Assembly (NCBI GenBank): GCA_026874595.1
Contig: CM049313.1
Location: forward strand, 77,182,659-77,246,658
Origin: Sipunculus nudus
Taxonomy: Eukaryota > Annelida > Sipuncula > Golfingiida > Sipunculidae
Length of the DNA: 64,000 nucleotides
Direction of reading: 5' to 3'
Part shown: positions 34,329-45,125 of the stretch, piece by piece
How positions within the stretch are numbered: position 1 is the stretch's first letter
Layout: each line of letters starts with the position of its first letter
The notes under the pieces: generated by a model
The model's database searches: none
What the model was told of the DNA's origin: nothing
The model's input: only the letters and a program-made list of their open reading frames with translations
Program-made: the position numbers and the translations under genes

Positions 34329-34539
34329 CAGGTTCTTTAGGTCTTGTTATTGTTGTGCGGTAAGGTGTGACAGTTTGGCATCCAGGTTTTTAACCACGTC
34401 AGAGATTTTTAATGGTACTGTACCACACTTAATGTCTACATCACACTTACAATCAGTATCTACTTTAACTGGGTCAGGGTCAGTGTTTACACAATTTACA
34501 GCAGTAACATTTTGTACAACATCTGATGTTCTATTTCTG

Positions 34540-35760
34540 TCATTATATGGTTATAACATGTTAACATGTTTCTTCTTACGTCTATCTGGTGTAAACAGTA
34601 TGTAATTTAAATTACTGACTTTCTTGTCAACAATGTAAGGACCAAAAAACCCTAGTTTGCAGAGGTCTGCAAGGTATAGGAAGTAAGGCAAGGACCTTTT
34701 CACCAGGCTCAAACACCCTACTTACAGTGTACTTGTTATACTTTGTTTTTATTTTACTTTGTGCAGATTTTAGATTTCCCTTTGCAATCTCACAAGCATT
34801 GTGTAGTTTAGTGCGAAAGTCTGAGACATACTGCAGTAAACTAAGAGAATCAGGATTTTCACACAAGAGTTTTTCTTTAAGCAGTGGCAATGGACCTCAA
34901 ACAGAGTGTCCAAAACCTAGTTCAAAGGGACTGAAACCAAAGGACTCTTGAAAGGATTCTCTGACAGCAAACAGCAATAAGTGGATTCCTTCATCCCAGT
35001 CTTTCTGTGTGTCATAGCAATAAGTCTTGATCATGTTTATTAATGTCTGGTGAAAACGCTCGAGGACGCCCTGACTTTCAGGATGGTATGGCGAAGAGCT
35101 CTACTGTTTTATACCTAGCTCAAGCATAACTTGTTTGAATAAGCCAGACATAAAATCAGACCCTTGGTCAGACTGGACAGATTTTGGTAATCCAAAAGTT
35201 GTAAAAAAACTTGGTCAGAGCTTTTACAACACTTTTGGCATTAATTTTGCGAATGGTATTGCCTCAGAGAACCTGGTTGATGTGTACATAATTGTCAGCA
35301 AGTATTCATGTCCAGGTTTTGTTTTGGGCATTGGTCCAACACAATCAACAATAATCCTGCTGAATGGTTCCTGGAAAGCAGGAATAGGCCTTAGTGGGGC
35401 CTTAGGAGGATTCTGATTGGGCTTGCCTACCATCTGGCATGTATGGCATGATTTACAATATTATACAACATCTTTCTTGAGGTAAGGCCAATAGAATCCT
35501 GTACAAACTTTCTGATAAGTTTTATTTATACCTAAATGGCCAGACAAAGGAACCTCATGTGCCATGCTTAGAACTTCACTGCAAAAGCTTTTGGGCATTA
35601 CTGTTTGATGTTTGACGGCCCACTCATCATCAGCGCATACATCAGGTGGTCGCCATTTACGCATAACCACTCAATTTTTAACATAGAAACAAACTGGGTT
35701 TTGTGACAGTTCATCTTTAGAAACTGCCCTTGGAAACAAACATGAAATATCAGGGTCCTT
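34540..35760 (-). pseudogene. Element E integrase (upstream of RT)
   Basis: The N-terminal zinc region lies at 35670-35450: MRKWRPPDVCADDEWAVKHQ, HEVPLSGHLGINKTYQKVCT and GFYWPYLKKDVV, then CKSCHTCQ after a stop. The core starts FSRIIVDCVGPMPKTKPGHE (first aspartate). In neighbouring frames come SDQGSDFMS (second aspartate) and HPESQGVLERFHQTL (glutamate), so all three catalytic residues are present, though in broken frames. The C-terminal part (34890-34590) reads KSAQSKIKTKYNKYTVSRVF, EPGEKVLALLP and a GPYIVDKK motif of the GPY/F type. It lies between protease and RT, a Gmr1-like arrangement. Confidence 0.88.
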
Positions 35761-35766
35761 ATGCTG

Positions 35767-36399
35767 TTACGCGATAAGTTCTGACCTTGAGAATGTTGCT
35801 TCCTGTACGGGCGAGTCGTTAGACGAGTCACTAGTGACTCCCAGAGTGTTATTATCTGGACCATTATCCTCATGTGTGTTTTTCTTGGCCATAGATCTAG
35901 TTACAGCACATGAAGGATACAAACCAGGAATTTCCTGACTCTCTGGATCAGTGTCTTGATCAAGTGACCGCTTTTCTGTCACTATTGATACAGGCTGTAA
36001 TTTATCACCTGCAACATCATTGCCTAGTAGCAACAGAATTCCCTTAAAGGGTAACGTAGTTCTTATGCCCACAGTAATATTCCCAGAAATCAAATTTGAC
36101 TTTAAATAGATACTGTGAAGCGGAACTGAAGTGAGCCTGTCTGAAAACACACCATTAACAAGTCCATGTGCACCAGTAAAGGACCTATTAGAAAATGACA
36201 AAGTGTTTGCTGTCATGAGAGTCTGGCCTGAACCAGTGTCCCTCAAAATTCTAATAGGGGTAGAATCTGAAAAATCACTCGAAAGTGATACAAAACCATC
36301 ATGTATGAATGGCTGAAATAACTCCATTTCAGAGTCAGGAGAGAAATCTACTACCTCAACCTCATCAAACAAAGAACTGACATTGACAGTGTCAGTCAT
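35767..36399 (-). pseudogene. Element E aspartic protease region
   Basis: A 210-codon open frame. An acidic start (MTDTVNVSSLFDEVEVVDFS) leads to the active site RILRDTGSGQTLMTANTLSF, with D-T-G kept. It continues VPLHSIYLKSNLISGNITVG and PFKGILLLLGNDVAGDKLQP, the LLLGND motif being characteristic of proteases of Gmr1-like and related gypsy elements. The C-terminal part is Asp/Ser-rich and joins the integrase region. The frame is intact, but its upstream connection to gag is broken. Confidence 0.85.
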
Positions 36400-37313
36400 A
36401 AACTCTGTTTCAGAGTCATCTAAGGAATCTCCATCCTTTTTTTCATCAGATTCCTCATGGGAGTCATCAGAGGAATTTTCCTCAGCAGAAGCAAACTTCT
36501 GTTTGTCATAAGAGGACCTAGCCTCATTTGAAATACTCTCGTAGGAGTCATAAAAGGACTTAGCCTTATCCAGAGAATACTCCTCGCAGGAGTCTTGAAA
36601 TGACCTAGCCTAATTTAATTCCTCGCATGAATCAACTGAGGTTTTTACACCGCAAGCTACAGATTTTTCTTTGGATTCAGAAGGCACTTGGGCCTCCGTA
36701 GCATCAAACTCTTTATTGGAGTCAACAAAGGAGTTGTACCCCTTATTTACATGAAAAGAGCCTGGCTCTTGTACTATGCTACGCATATATTTTGAAACAA
36801 ACCAAGAAGGTTTGATATTTCGTTTATTCGCAAGTTTCCAGCAGTCAGATATTAGATGACCTTCCTTCTTTGCAGTAATGACAGATTTTCTTTGAAAATG
36901 ACTGGTCTTTGTTGGACTTAGACACAATGGACGTGGACTGAGGTGTAGCAATGGACTTTGCTGAACTATCAGGACTACTAGTACTGGGTGACTGCGCTTT
37001 AAACTTCTTTTCACCATACTGATTTACATTCTTGTTTGTGAATGACTGGTTTCATTTGCTAGTAAAGGACATTTTGTGTAATGAATAATCATCAGCTAAT
37101 TGAGCAGCAATGTCAAGTGTTTCAGGACTTTTCTCATCGAAAAAGTTTTGACATCTGCGTTAAGCAAAATCAACTGGCACAAATTGTTATAATCTTTCAT
37201 TACAATTTTAGAACTACACCAGCGATCAAACAACTGCTCTTTTGTCCTATAAAATTTTGACGTAAGTCTTTTCTATGCGTTTTTCCCAATTTCTGGCGGT
37301 AAGCCTCCGGAAC
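36400..37313 (-). pseudogene. Element E gag, nucleocapsid part
   Basis: Broken frames contain a knuckle at about 36905-36850: CHYC followed, after a frame change, by KKEGHLISDCWKL, together a CCHC zinc finger. Between the knuckle and the protease lies a Glu/Ser/Asp-rich linker with repeated ES..S.S motifs (36600-36420). The stretch 37310-37020 contains capsid-end sequence with multiple stops. Confidence 0.7.
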
Positions 37314-38010
37314 TTACTCATAACCTTTTAGGATTAACCGTTTTACCAGGTCATAGTCAGCAGCAGCTTCTCCTGAAAGCTCTGTATAAATTTCTCTGGC
37401 GATGCCAATCAATACACTTTGTAACAACATAGTCCAATTTTCCTTAAGCCATTTTAAATTTTCAGCTACCTTCTCAAAGTGTAAGAAATATTTATCAACC
37501 TCGTTTTTCCGAAAAGGTGGGACAAGTCGAATGTGTTTAGTTACATCAAAACTGTGAGTTGGGGCAGCACTTAGACTACGTTCTACTTTAATTCTTTCCA
37601 ACTCCAGTCGTTTTAACTCAATTTCTTTTTCTTTTTCTAGTCTGTCTCTTTCTATTTCTTTTTCTAGTCTTTCTCTTTCTAACCTTTCATGTTCTTCCCT
37701 CTCTTTTCTCTGTTTTTCTTTTTCTAATCCTAACTGTTTTAATTCTATCTCATGTTGCATTTCTAACTTCTTTAATTCCAATTGCATAGCAAGGCTATCA
37801 TTTTTAGATGTTTCAACTTCAGTCTCTTCAATCATACCTTTGCTTATAAGATCTTGCATGATTTTAGCAAAGATATCAGGCTTTCTAAAAGCTTTTTTTC
37901 ACACTTAGCTCCAAGTGTTGTCCCAAACGCAACAACTGTTCTTTTGCCAACTGTTCAAGTTGTTCAGGGTCAGGATCGTCAACAAATGTCTTAGGTTTGA
38001 AATCTGCCAT
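37314..38010 (-). pseudogene. Element E gag N-terminus with coiled coil and SCAN-related capsid
   Basis: The start is MADFKPKTFVDDPDPEQLEQ at 38010, followed by LAKEQLLRLGQHLELSVKK; a one-base frameshift at about 37895 leads into the next frame (MQDLISKGMIEETEVETSKN). A long charged coiled coil follows at about residues 85-150, rich in EKE, RER and KEI. Next comes a capsid piece: RLVPPFRKNEVDKYFLHFEK, WTMLLQSVLIGIAREIYTEL, GEAAADYDLVKRLILKGYE. This F..HFE....WP-W...L...L.G.A.....L pattern is the SCAN-like capsid of Gmr1-type gag proteins. The start is chosen for the family-typical acidic beginning. Confidence 0.8.
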
Positions 38011-38452
38011 GTTAGATGTCAAACAAAAACAAAAAACCACTGAGATAAATCTTGTAAACAATGTACTGTAAACAATATGTAATCTTGTAAACAAGGTATG
38101 ATAAAACAATGTGTCCAGGTCAAGGCCTAATAAATTTGAAAACTATTAAGCATCCAAGACGAGCCTTTAATTTTAGGTTACGGAACCTAAAATAAACAGA
38201 TCATGTATGATCACAAATGATGAACACAAATTCTGTAACGGAATTTAAAAAATCAGATTCTGTAACACTAGGCAACGTGATATGTCTAGGGGAATGAATA
38301 AAGAAGTCTGTGTTTTTTTGTAAACAAATAACTATTATTTATTCTTAAAACAACTCTAACATTACAAAACACCAAATCAGTACAATTATACAGTACGGTA
38401 TTTTCTCAAGTATTTCGGAATGAAAAAAATAATTACGATCTTGGAATAACGA
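38011..38452. other. Element E leader or flank
   Basis: Upstream of gag. TGTAAACAA-like words recur (38044, 38068, 38089, 38320), and ATTCTGTAAC.GAATTT is partly duplicated (38230, 38258). No TG...CA LTR with adjacent primer site could be set. Confidence 0.35.
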
Positions 38453-40110
38453 AACTAGACGACCATAGGTCGAACGCTTGCCGGAAATCGGAAGTGAAAC
38501 ACAGACGGACAGACAGAACATATTGTCGGTTTTCTATTAATGGAAAGACTCTCAGGGACATTGCTGAGAATATGTGGCCCGTAGAATGACATATGAGACA
38601 AAAGAACAGGCAAGCAAACAAAGCTGGCAACAAAAGACGAACAGACAGGCATACTGACTTTGTGAGACAAGATTGACACCAGATGACATAACCTAGTTAT
38701 TGAGAAGATTCAAAGTAAGAAAATGAGTTATAATGTATATAATTAAGATTTATAGTTTTGGAGGTATGGCGAATTAATGATATACTTGGGAGGCTCGACT
38801 GTAGCGCCCTCTAGCGGACAAATTCCGAAGACGACAAATGCGTTTCGTATTATTAATGTATGACATGAGATGTCCCAGTTTCAAAAGGATTCCGTCAAAG
38901 CTGTGGCCTGTAGAATGCTATATGTAAGGCGTAGGAACCAGAAAGCAGGCGACTTTGAGGATAACGGACAAACAGATGGACACACTGATAAAGTGACAGA
39001 AGAATGAAACCAGATGCCTTAATCAGGTTATGGAGAAGACTCAAAGGAAGAAAATAAGCTATAGTTTATGTAACTGAGGCTTTGGGTGTAGAGATATGGC
39101 CAATACAATGGTATGTGTGGGAGGGTCGTGTGCAGCGCCCACTAGTGGCCATATCCGGAAAATGATAAATTTATTTCTAGATATTAGTGTAAGACATAAG
39201 ATGTAATAGTTTCAAAAGGATTCCGTCAAAACCGTGGCCTATAGAATGCTATATGTGAGACGCAAGAGCCAACAAGCAGGCGAATTTGAGGACAACTGAC
39301 AAACAGACGAAAACACTGACAAAGTGACTCAAGATTGAGTCCAGATGACTACTCCAGGTTATGGAGAAGACTCAAAGGAAGAAATAAGCTACAGTTTATG
39401 TAACTGAGGTTTATAGTTTTGGAGATATTGCCAAAGCATGACATGTTGGGGAGGTTTGCATACAGCGCCACCTAGCGGCCGCATTCAAAAAATGGAAAAA
39501 CAATTTCGAGATAATAGTGTAGGACTTACGATATGTCAGTTTCCAAAAGATTCCTGCAAAACTGTGACCTCCAGGGCAAGATTACTGAAATCTCGAAATA
39601 TCTCGTTTGACGAGATATTATAGGAGATATCGCGAAACTTTTAATTAAATCTTGCAGTACTTGTTAAATGCTACCTGATGCAAAAAAACTAGACCTCTCT
39701 AGCTTTAAAACTGACAAAGTTAGAAAAATAAGACCCCTTATTTCAGAATATCATGACTTTTTCCCCCAATGCGTAACCATGGTTACGGCAAATTTGAAAG
39801 AGCTACACACCAGAAGAAAGGCCTGGGAATGACGTTTAAAATGAGCTATGTTTGAAGAAGATACCACTAATAGTAACAAAGATATGAAGAAAACCCGTTT
39901 TGTATACTTTTGATGACCTTGACCTTGACCTTTGACCTATATTGCCAAAAAACAATAGGCTCCTTGCATTTTTGATTATCTATAAAGTGTGTAAGTTTGA
40001 AAGTGATTGGTGCAAAATTGAGACCTGTAGAGAGATGACAGACAAACAGACAGACATCCGCGACTGACCAACCAGCTTGCGAAAATCGAAGATTTCCGGC
40101 AAGCAACAAG
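38453..40110 (+). repeat. Higher-order satellite unit, first copy
   Basis: Starts CTAGACGACCATAGGTCGAA and contains three roughly 330-bp subunits (CTCF-like motifs at 38802, 39133, 39463). A distal block follows with TCTCG...CGAGATAT hairpins, CTAGACCTCTCTAG, GTAACCATGGTTAC (39773), the TGACCT half-site run (39914-39938) and GACAGACAAACAGACAGACA. It ends in a hairpin (CTTGCGAAAATC/GATTTCCGGCAAG, about 40077-40106). Same architecture as the units from 54.2 kb on. No coding capacity. Confidence 0.8.
39914..39938 (-). promoter_or_regulatory. Nuclear-receptor-like half-site run (intact example)
   Basis: Four TGACCT half-sites in a row on the plus strand, the last two separated by one T (AGGTCAAAGGTCA on the minus strand, a DR1 form), the others preceded by TCA as in monomer-binding receptors. 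Other intact runs are at 43178-43202 and 58288-58311, with diverged ones in every higher-order unit. Receptor binding is untested. Confidence 0.4.
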
Positions 40111-40960
40111 ACGACCAGAAGTCACTCGCTTGCCGGAAATACTTTGACCCAGATTGGTAGAATAACAAGAACATGTCATAACCAAGACAAAGACCATGAA
40201 AATAAGCCCCTAGCGGCCATTTTTCAAAAATGAAAAATTCTTTTCGAGATATTAGGTGAAGATGTATCAGATGTATCAGTTAAAATAGATTCCTGCGAAA
40301 CTGTGGCCTGTAGAATGTTTTATTTAAGACAAGGTCCAGCTAAGAGGCAAAATTTAGGAGAGCTGACAAAGAGACAGAAATACTGACAAAGTGACACATC
40401 TGAGACAAAAGTTGGCCTTACAAAAGTTGTGGGGAAGATCAAGCGGAAGATATTTAGCCTAAGATTGTAAAGATAGGATTAAAATTCAAAATTTTTTGAT
40501 GACCTTGACCTTGACCTGTGGCAGATATTGACAAAAAAAAGCATGCAGAACGTTTGGTCTTCCATGATCTCTGTAAGTTTTAAAGCGGTTGCTGTTAAAT
40601 TGTGGCCTTTGTAGTGCTATATGTAAGACAAAAAAACCAGCAAGAAGGCGAAAATGAGGACAGCTGACAAAGAGACAGAAATACTGACTAAGTGACACAT
40701 CTGAGACAAAAGATGGCTTACAAAAGTTGTGGGGAAGACCAAGAAGAAGAAAATGAGCCTAAGATTGTGAAGATAAGACCAAATTTGATAAAGTTATGAA
40801 GAAAATAAATTTCAAGGTTTTTGGCCGACCTTGACCTTTAACTCTGACCTATATTGACCAAAAAGAATAGGCTTCCAGGATTTGGAAATTTCTACCAGCT
40901 CTGTAAGTTTCAGGGCGATTGCTGCAAAATTGTGCCCAGGAGAGTACTGATAAACAAACT
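40111..40960 (+). repeat. Diverged satellite units
   Basis: Two degenerate subunits containing GATGACCTTGACC (40497 and about 40828), TGTGGCCT.TAGAATG and GACAAAGAGACAGAAATACT repeated at about 40363 and 40665. A shortened CCCCTAGCGGCC lies at 40207. Confidence 0.65.
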
Positions 40961-41540
40961 AGACCTGTCTAGCTGTAAAACTCGCCGAGTTATCAGCATT
41001 TCCCTGAAATCTCGTGTTTTCTCGTATGACCTGATACGGTGCGAGATTGTGCCTGACTTGCAGTTTTGTCCTGTCAAGCTGGTCATGTGGAACGAAATGC
41101 CGAAAACTAGACCTGTCTAGCTGCAGTTTCGTGAAATGTCGTGTTATCTCGTTTGACGAGATACGGTGTGAGATTTTGCCAGGCTTGCATATCTGTCGTG
41201 TCAAGGTGGTCTAGTGGAACCAAATGCCGAAAACCAGACGTGTCTAGCTGTAAAACTGGCCGAGTTATAAGCATTTCTGTGAAATGTCGTGTTTTCTCGT
41301 TTGACGAGATACGGTGCGAGATTTGGCCTGTCTTGCAGTTCTGTCGTGTCAAGCTTGTTTGGTGGAACGAAATGCCGAAAACTAGACCTGTCTAGCTGTA
41401 AAAGTCGCCGAGTTATAAGCATTTCCGCGAAATCTCGTTTTTTCTCGTTTGACGAGATACGGCGCGAGATTTGGTGTGACTTGCAGTTTTGTCGTGTCAA
41501 GTGCGTCATGTGGAACAAAATGCCGAAAACTAGATCTGCC
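40961..41540 (+). repeat. 148-bp satellite array, copy at 41 kb (about 4 monomers)
   Basis: Monomers start CTAGACCTGTCTAGCTGTAA and recur every 148 bp (about 40970, 41107, 41240, 41388), the second being shorter. Each has a CTAGAC/GTCTAG hairpin, a CTCG-TTTGA-CGAG hairpin and AACTCGCCGAGTT. Open frames on both strands repeat with the period and are not genes. Confidence 0.85.
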
Positions 41541-43320
41541 TAGTTTAAAAACTGACAAAGTTACAAAAAATGGTCGTGTTATTTCCAATTTCCATGAATT
41601 TTGGCCAACAAAATGTAACCATGGTAACGGCAAATTTAAGTAAGCTACATGTCAAAAGAAAGGCCAGGTAATGACGAAAAAAATGAGCTATCATTGACGT
41701 AGATGCGACTATTAATGGCCAAGTAATCGAGCAAAAACTGTTAACCAGACTTTTCGTGACCTTGACCTTGACCTTGAAGGAATGTTGACCAAAAACAATA
41801 GGGCACCTAGAAATCGGTTTGTCAATCACGCCTGTAAGTTTCAAGTTGATTGAGGCAAAAGTGTGGCCTGGAGAGTCGTGACAAACAGACAAAGAGATAA
41901 ACAGACTAGATGACCTGAGGTCATGCGCTTGCCGGAAATGATGTAAAGTTAGTCAGATGAACGAGCAGTATAAAAGTGAAAGAAAATAATCCATAGTTTG
42001 TGAAGAAAGAACCAATATTAACAAAGTTCTAAAGAAAATAAGATTTTGATATATTTTGATCACCTTGTCCTTGACCTTTGACTTATTTGAATAATAAACA
42101 TAGGACTTCCAGATATCATCATGATATATGACAAGTGTAATTTACAAAACGATCCCCCTCAAAACTGTCAAGTAGAATGCTACATGTGAGACGCAAGCAC
42201 CTGGAAGCAGGCGAAATTGAGGACAACTGACAAACAGACAAACATACTGACAAACTGACCCAAGATTGAGACCAGTTGACTTAATCATGTGATGGAGAAA
42301 CCTCAGAGGAAGATAATAAGCTATAGTTTATGTAAATGAGGTTTATACTTTTGGAGATATGGCCAAAAAATGATATGTTGTGGAAGTTTGAGTGGACCGC
42401 CCCCTAGCGGCCAATTCTGGAAAAGGAAAAATCCGTTTCGAGATATTAGTGTAAGACATAAGATGTAATAGTTTTAAAAGGATTCTTTCAAAACTGTGAG
42501 CTGTAGAATGCTATATGTGAGACGCCATAACCGGTAAGCAGGCGAGTTTGATGAAAACTGAGAAACAGACGGACACACTGACAAAGTGACTCAAGATTGA
42601 GTCAAAATGACTCCACCAGGATTTAGAAAAGACTCAGAGGAAGAAAATAAGCTATAGTTTATGTAATTGAGGCTCACAGTTTTGGAGATATCGCCAAAAC
42701 AGGATATGTTGGGGAGGTTTGCATACAGCGCCACCTAGCGGCTGCATTCAAAAAATGGAAAACCTGTTTCGAGATAATAGTGTAGGACTTACGCTATGTC
42801 AGTTTCAAAAAGATTCCTGCAAAACTGTGACCTCCAGGGCAAGATTACTGAAATCTCGAAATATCTCGTTTGACGAGATATTATACGAGATATCGCGAGA
42901 CCTGTAATACAATCTTGCAGTACTTGTTAAATGCTACCTGATGCAAAAAACTAGACCTCTCTAGCTGTAAAACTGCCAAAGTTAGAAAAATAAGGCCCCT
43001 TATTTTCGAATATCATGACTTTTTCCCAAAAATTCGTAACCATGGTTACGGCAAATTTGTGTCAGCTACACACCAGATGACTGGCCTTGGAATGACGTTT
43101 AAAATGAGCTATGTTTGAAGAAGATACGACTAATAGTGACAAAGATATGAAGAAAACACCGTTTTGAGAAGTTTTGATGACCTTGACCTTGACCTTTGAC
43201 CTATATTGACCAAAAACAATAGGCTTCTTGCATTTTTTGATTATCTATAAAGTGTGTAAGTTTGAAAGTGATTGGTGCAAATTGAGACCTGTAGAGAGAT
43301 GACAGACAAACAGACAAACA
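41541..43320 (+). repeat. Mixed satellite units with three CTCF-like motif sites
   Basis: The distal block (GTAACCATGGTAAC at 41615, TGACCTTGACCTTGACCTTG at about 41757) leads to ATGACCTGAGGTCAT (41910-41924) and GCGCTTGCCGG. Subunits follow with motifs at 42395 and 42726, then another distal block with GTAACCATGGTTAC (43036) and the half-site run (43178-43202). Confidence 0.75.
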
Positions 43321-43500
43321 GACAGACATCCGCGACTGACCAACCAGCTTGCGAAAATCGAAGATTTCCGGCAAGCAACAAACAGACATACGGAACTGAC
43401 GAACATGCTTGCCGAAATCGAAGATTTCCGGCAAGCAACAAATTGACATACGCGACTGAGCAATATGCTTGCCGAAATCGAAGATTTCCGGCAAGCAATG
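43321..43500 (+). repeat. Three perfectly phased 60-bp hairpin repeats
   Basis: The 60-bp unit occurs three times without indels. Each holds an inverted pair GCTTGCCGAAATC / GATTTCCGGCAAGC around GAA, with one bulged C, followed by AACAA and GACATACG.GACTGA. The last copy runs into TGACCGGAGGTCA and GCTTGCCGG. Confidence 0.9.
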
Positions 43501-44470
43501 ACCGGAGGTCACGTGCTTGCCGGAAATGCAAATAAACGGACAGGGAGAGAGCAAAAGTGAAATCGTTTGAGGAGATGTGGTGCAAGGTTTCAAGACCTAG
43601 GTGTCCAGCTGGAAAACTCACCAAGTTATAAGGATTTCCGTTAAATGTCGTATTTTGTTGTGTTATGAGATATGTTGCTAGATTTCATGTGACTTGCACT
43701 TCAGTGATGTCACATTGGTCGTTTTCAACGAGTTGTCTAGCTTGAAAATTCCCCGAGTTATATTAAGTATTTGTGCGGAATCAGCGATTTGCTGGTTTTC
43801 GAGATATAGTGTTAGATTTTGTGTGACTTGCAGTTCTGTCATACCAAGCTGGTCATTTGGAATGAAATGGCGAAAACTAGACTTGTCTAGCTTTAAATCT
43901 CTGAGAGTGATATGGATTTCAATGAAATGTCGTGTTTTCTCGTTTGATGAGATACGATAGGAGATTTTTCGTGATTTGCAGTTCTATCATGTGAAGCTGA
44001 TTGTGTGGAATGTAATGCCGAAAGCTAGACCTGGCTAGCTGTAAAGATTGCTAAGTTATGCATTTCCGTGAAATCTCGTAAAACGAGATATGGTGTGAGA
44101 TTATGCGTGAGTTGCAGTTCTGTTATGTGAAGGAGGTCATGTGGAACGAAGTGCCATAAACTAGACTTGTCTAGGTGTAAAAGTTGAGACTCGGTGAGTT
44201 TTAAGCGTTTCCATGAAATGTCTTGTTTTGTCGTTTGATGAGATATGGTGCGAGATATGAGATGACTTATGGTTGTGTCGTTTCAGGTTGGTTATTAAAA
44301 ATAGATATGTTTAGCTAGGAAGGTGAGCAAATATATAAACGTTCCATCGCAATGTGATGTTTTTCTTGTTTGAAGAGATACAGTATGTGATTTGTAATTA
44401 TATTATCTAGGAGATAGGGGTGTCAATGAGTGGTGTAGGTTTCAAGCTGATTTATGTGGTGAGAAGACTC
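43501..44470 (+). repeat. Diverged 148-bp monomers
   Basis: Decayed monomers with CTAG.C.TGTCTAG (43885, 44160), TTTCTCGTTTGATGAGATAC and GTTGCAGTTCTGT recur at about 43620-44300. The last, near 44480, ends in GACAGACAAACAGACAGACA. Confidence 0.75.
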
Positions 44471-45125
44471 GAGAGTGATAAATGAAGAGACAGACAAACA
44501 GACAGACAGAACTGACAATTATGCTTGTCAATATTAAGGATTTTGTGGAAGATACACAACGACTGCTAGAATTAAAACGATTTTTATTAAAAAATAAGAT
44601 GATTATACAGTTGTGTGATTGTAATGATAATGCAAGAGGTTTAATGTATGAATTTGCAAACTATGAAAAAGGTGAGAAGGAAGAGAATAAGATAGTGATT
44701 TACAATGAGAGACAATTATATGGAGAACTGTAGGAAAAAAAAAGAGAAATATTTTTGTTGTTTTATATAACTGATTTGAATAGTTGTCGTATAAACTAGG
44801 ACAGAACAATAAATAAGATGTAAACAGAATGCTGTCTCGTTCTATAATGAACAATTACAATATGATAGAACGAGGGACCTAAGGGTGAAAGTGGTGAGAT
44901 GAGTGGATATGAAAAATAAAAAATATAAAATATGAAATGTAGATAAATTGCATGAATAACAGATAATTAGGATATCGAAGATTTATATGATTGGAGATGT
45001 AAATAATGTTTTGATATGTAATCATGCATTTCCTCATCATGAAAGTTGAGGATAAAAAAAGTTTAATTAAGACCCAGATTATTACTATGGTTATTGGTTA
45101 ATTTTAAATAAGGTGTTACACATGA
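44471..45125 (+). other. AT-rich spacer
   Basis: An 83-codon open frame at 44482-44733 begins inside the GACA microsatellite (MKRQTNRQTELT) and resembles no known protein. Short inverted repeat TCTCGTTCTATAATG/ATATGATAGAACGAG lies at 44834-44871. Confidence 0.35.

Larger units (their letters stand above)
33321..38010 (-). mobile_element. Gmr1-like Ty3/gypsy element E (gag, protease, integrase, RT, RNase H stub)
   Basis: From right to left: gag with a coiled-coil and a SCAN-related capsid, CCHC knuckle, protease, integrase, RT, then the first 75 codons of RNase H, cut by element D. The integrase is upstream of the RT, reversed from ordinary gypsy elements, while the RT is clearly gypsy-type. 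This order defines the Gmr1-like group, first described in deuterostomes, whose gag is related to the SCAN domain. The linker between integrase and RT runs without a visible break, so this is not two abutting fragments. No LTR was assigned. Confidence 0.85.

Noticed and set aside
41910-41940. Standalone transcription terminator hairpins
   Set aside because: The hairpins belong to the repeat family and lack the T run and context of bacterial terminators; the genome is eukaryotic.
44482-44733. 83-codon plus-strand frame (MKRQTNRQTEL)
   Set aside because: It begins inside a GACA microsatellite and runs through AT-rich DNA; no similarity to a known family is apparent.
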